Below, piece after piece: positions 62,519 through 64,000 of a stretch of 64,000 nucleotides of DNA. The stretch is taken from positions 20,371-84,370 of the forward strand of contig JAHDNZ010000046.1 in NCBI GenBank assembly GCA_018435125.1, read 5' to 3'. A program made the position numbers and the translations under genes. The DNA is from Bacillota bacterium (GTDB taxonomy: Bacteria > Bacillota > DTU065). How positions within the stretch are numbered: position 1 is the stretch's first letter; the number at the start of each line of letters is the position of its first letter. A model generated the notes under the pieces. That model searched no databases, was not told the origin of the DNA, and was given only the letters and a program-made list of their open reading frames with translations.

Positions 62519-62830
62519 ATGTCAATTAAGCCAGTTGATATGCAGATACTCCTACCTCGCTCTCAAGAAATCCAAAAAAAAGAAACGATTAAAGACAGTA
62601 AATCTAGTAGCAACAATCAATTTGTCCTGATTGAGAATGAGAAGGAAGCAGTAAAAAAGACCAAGCAGATCAATGAAACTAATAAGAGTGAAGAGGCCAA
62701 GATCAGTCAGGAAGGGAAAAAATATCAAAATCAGAACAAAGGGGAATCTTCTTCGGGCAAGAAAAAGCAAGAAGAAGGCAGTGATCTTATGCCCGAAAAC
62801 TTAGGGAAAAATATAGACATTAAAATTTAG
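62519..62830 (+). CDS. Low-complexity hydrophilic protein downstream of fliA
   Basis: 103 residues rich in Lys, Glu, Ser, Asn and Gln; MSIKPVDMQILLPRSQEIQK is the only structured-looking part. A strong ribosome binding site (AAAGGAGGAAGCGGT) supports translation. Short proteins starting with a similar MxIKPVDxQ motif follow fliA in other Clostridia (recalled, not checked). The role is unknown; disorder suggests a chaperone or regulatory partner. Confidence 0.7.
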   Translation: MSIKPVDMQILLPRSQEIQKKETIKDSKSSSNNQFVLIENEKEAVKKTKQINETNKSEEAKISQEGKKYQNQNKGESSSGKKKQEEGSDLMPENLGKNIDIKI

Positions 62831-62847
62831 AAAGCAGGTGGGTGTGG

Positions 62848-63270
62848 GTGCCATACATCCTTTTGGGGATAGGCATATTTGTTGTGGGCTTGTCAATAAT
62901 TTTACCGGAACAATCTGGTATAAAGGAAGCTTCCAACAACCGCTCCAAAACAGATATAGATGATAAGTTAGAGATTTTAATGGATGAATTAAATGAGAGT
63001 TTCCATTTGGCAGGCACTGAGCTGGATTTGCGAATAGCTAAACTGGCTAAACTACAAGAATCGGTCGATCAATCAATTATGAAATGGCAAAAGGCCATTC
63101 AAGAAGCTCAAACTCTTGATGAAAAGAAACAGCTGCCACAAAAACATAAAGATGTTTTAGCATTAAATAAAAATGGCCTTAATATTACTGAAATAGCTCA
63201 AAGACTGAATATTGGCAAGGGTGAAGTCGAACTGATACTAGCGCTTTATGGGGCAGGTGAGCCAAAATGA
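62848..63270 (+). CDS. Membrane-anchored SwrB/YlxL-like protein with C-terminal HTH
   Basis: 140 residues. An N-terminal membrane helix (PYILLGIGIFVVGLSIIL), a coiled-coil middle (about 30-95) and a C-terminal helix-turn-helix-like segment (HKDVLALNKNGLNITEIAQR, LNIGKGEVELILALYG). In Bacillus swrB follows sigD and promotes export-gate activation; this gene is in the equivalent place with a similar layout. GTG 62848 is 7 nt after AGGTGG; GTG 62842 is too close. Confidence 0.7.
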   Translation: MPYILLGIGIFVVGLSIILPEQSGIKEASNNRSKTDIDDKLEILMDELNESFHLAGTELDLRIAKLAKLQESVDQSIMKWQKAIQEAQTLDEKKQLPQKHKDVLALNKNGLNITEIAQRLNIGKGEVELILALYGAGEPK

Positions 63271-63731
63271 GATCCCAAAAAGATTTCTTCTTAGGTTTAG
63301 GTCTAGGTCTTATTTTTGCTGCCTTTGTCTGGATTGTGACCTCGTTAGGACCTGTTGATGATGCTAAAATTATTACTAAAGCCAAAGAACTGGGTATGAT
63401 TTTTCCTAAAGATTTAGGTGAGCCACAGCCTGTAGTGGCAAACACAGATGCAAATAATGTGCCTAATGAGGAGATCGCAAATAAAAATATTAGTAGTCTC
63501 ACACCAGAAAAACCTCTCAAACTGCTTAACTTTACAATTAAACCTGGGACAAGTGCAAAAGCGGTGGCCAATGATTTGAAAAAAGCGGGAATTATTGCTG
63601 ATAGTAATCTTTTTATCGACGAAATCACCAAAATGCAATTAACTGATAAGATCAAAGCTAAAAGCTATAACTTTGATCTTACCAACGGTCCTTTGGACAT
63701 CTATCTGGTTATTAGAGAAATTACCAAATAA
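63267..63731 (+). CDS. MltG (YceG)-like N-terminal-domain protein
   Basis: 154 residues. A membrane helix (about 6-26), a linker, then a LysM-like segment NFTIKPGTSAKAVANDLKKA, GIIADSNLFIDEI, as in the N-terminal part of MltG endolytic transglycosylases. The catalytic MltG domain is absent, so it is not expected to cleave glycan. It is the last gene of the flagellar operon, overlapping the previous gene by 4 bp, and is followed by a terminator. Confidence 0.7.
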   Translation: MRSQKDFFLGLGLGLIFAAFVWIVTSLGPVDDAKIITKAKELGMIFPKDLGEPQPVVANTDANNVPNEEIANKNISSLTPEKPLKLLNFTIKPGTSAKAVANDLKKAGIIADSNLFIDEITKMQLTDKIKAKSYNFDLTNGPLDIYLVIREITK

Positions 63732-63742
63732 AAAGTGATTTT

Positions 63743-63786
63743 GATGTAGCATAAATCAAACCTAGTATGCTACATCTTTCTTTTTA
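63743..63786 (+). terminator. Intrinsic terminator at the end of the flagellar operon
   Basis: GATGTAGCATA (63743-63753) pairs perfectly with TATGCTACATC (63765-63775), followed by TTTCTTTTT. Confidence 0.9.
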
Positions 63787-63842
63787 TCCCACAGTGTTTT
63801 TAGGTTAAACAACTAATTGTTATAAGGATGTGAATTTGATTG

Positions 63843-64000
63843 ATGTTAACCAATTATGTTGAATTAACTTTTGATGAATTAGCAAAACTAGATCGAAAGA
63901 GTACAGTTTTTATGATGAGTGTAAGCCCTATTGAAGTTCATGGGCATCATCTTCCTGTGGGAACTGATGTCTTTATCGCTGAAAAAATATTAGAACAATA
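63843..64000 (+). CDS. Creatininase-family protein, N-terminal part
   Basis: The first 52 residues are visible before the window ends: MLTNYVELTFDELAKLDRKS, then VFMMSVSPIEVHGHHLPVGT, DVFIAEKILEQ. The S-x-E-x-H-G-x-H-L-P-x-G-T-D motif carries the metal ligands (Glu, His, Asp) of creatininase-type amidohydrolases. Substrate is unknown. ATG 63843 follows AAGGATGTG at a rather long distance; TTG 63840 is possible. Confidence 0.75.
   Translation, partial: MLTNYVELTFDELAKLDRKSTVFMMSVSPIEVHGHHLPVGTDVFIAEKILEQ

Noticed and set aside
1..64000. tRNA, rRNA, CRISPR or T-box/riboswitch elements
   Set aside because: I looked for repeats with regular spacing, tRNA-like cloverleafs and T-box GGTGG-type motifs and found none convincing; a cmsearch/tRNAscan run would settle this.

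Overview
The window comes from a low-GC, Gram-positive, spore-forming, flagellated member of the Clostridia. Sporulation is shown by spmA/spmB, a SpoIID-family protein and a SleB-type cortex hydrolase. The gene orders ftsY-ylxM-ffh-rpsP-khpA-rimM-trmD-rplS-rbgA-rnhB and xerC-hslV-hslU, and the single long fla operon, are typical Firmicutes synteny. A B12-dependent ribonucleotide reductase (nrdJ) fits an anaerobe. The exact genus cannot be read from the sequence.

Layout. 1-5957: SRP, ribosome-maturation and tRNA-modification genes, ending with RNase HII. 5990-8109: an HD-GYP protein and a stand-alone ABC-type ATPase. 8327-13806: a complete branched-chain amino-acid ABC importer (livKHMGF), then a CBS-ACT sensor protein and a small zinc ribbon. 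14046-19459: an Smg-like protein, topA, xerC and hslVU. 19469-19728: a MITE-like inverted-repeat element. 19739-20824 and 20838-21707 (minus strand): a secreted caspase-like lipoprotein and a lipid kinase. 21843-25896 (minus strand): a compact SOS mutagenesis cassette (ImuB-like, DUF6504-like, DnaE2/ImuC) behind a promoter with a near-consensus LexA box. 25829-28489: accessory stretch with an AraC/GyrI regulator, a DJ-1/PfpI protein and decayed sequence. 28490-34208: a SpoIID-like protein and nrdJ. 34372-37977: a TIM-barrel isomerase-like protein, a small membrane protein, a SleB-like hydrolase, spmAB and a DUF151 bifunctional nuclease. 38621-63731: one 25-kb plus-strand flagellar operon from flgB to fliA and three downstream small genes. 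The window ends inside a creatininase-family gene.

The most notable feature is nrdJ. It is split into three in-frame exons (77 + 198 + 474 codons plus stop) by two group II introns whose ends, domain V and EBS1 hairpins can all be read. The first intron encodes only a 257-residue protein that keeps the maturase (X) domain and has lost the reverse-transcriptase catalytic core. The second has no ORF and lies between the codons for the radical-bearing cysteine motif and its redox partner cysteine. Removing both introns restores a full-length NrdJ, so the cell probably depends on splicing to make this enzyme.

The flagellar operon holds basal body, export, rod/hook, stator, switch and regulatory genes (flhF, flhG, fliA) but no che genes. 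FliM and FliY keep N-terminal CheY-binding-like motifs, so chemotaxis genes are probably elsewhere. No tRNA, rRNA or CRISPR array was seen.
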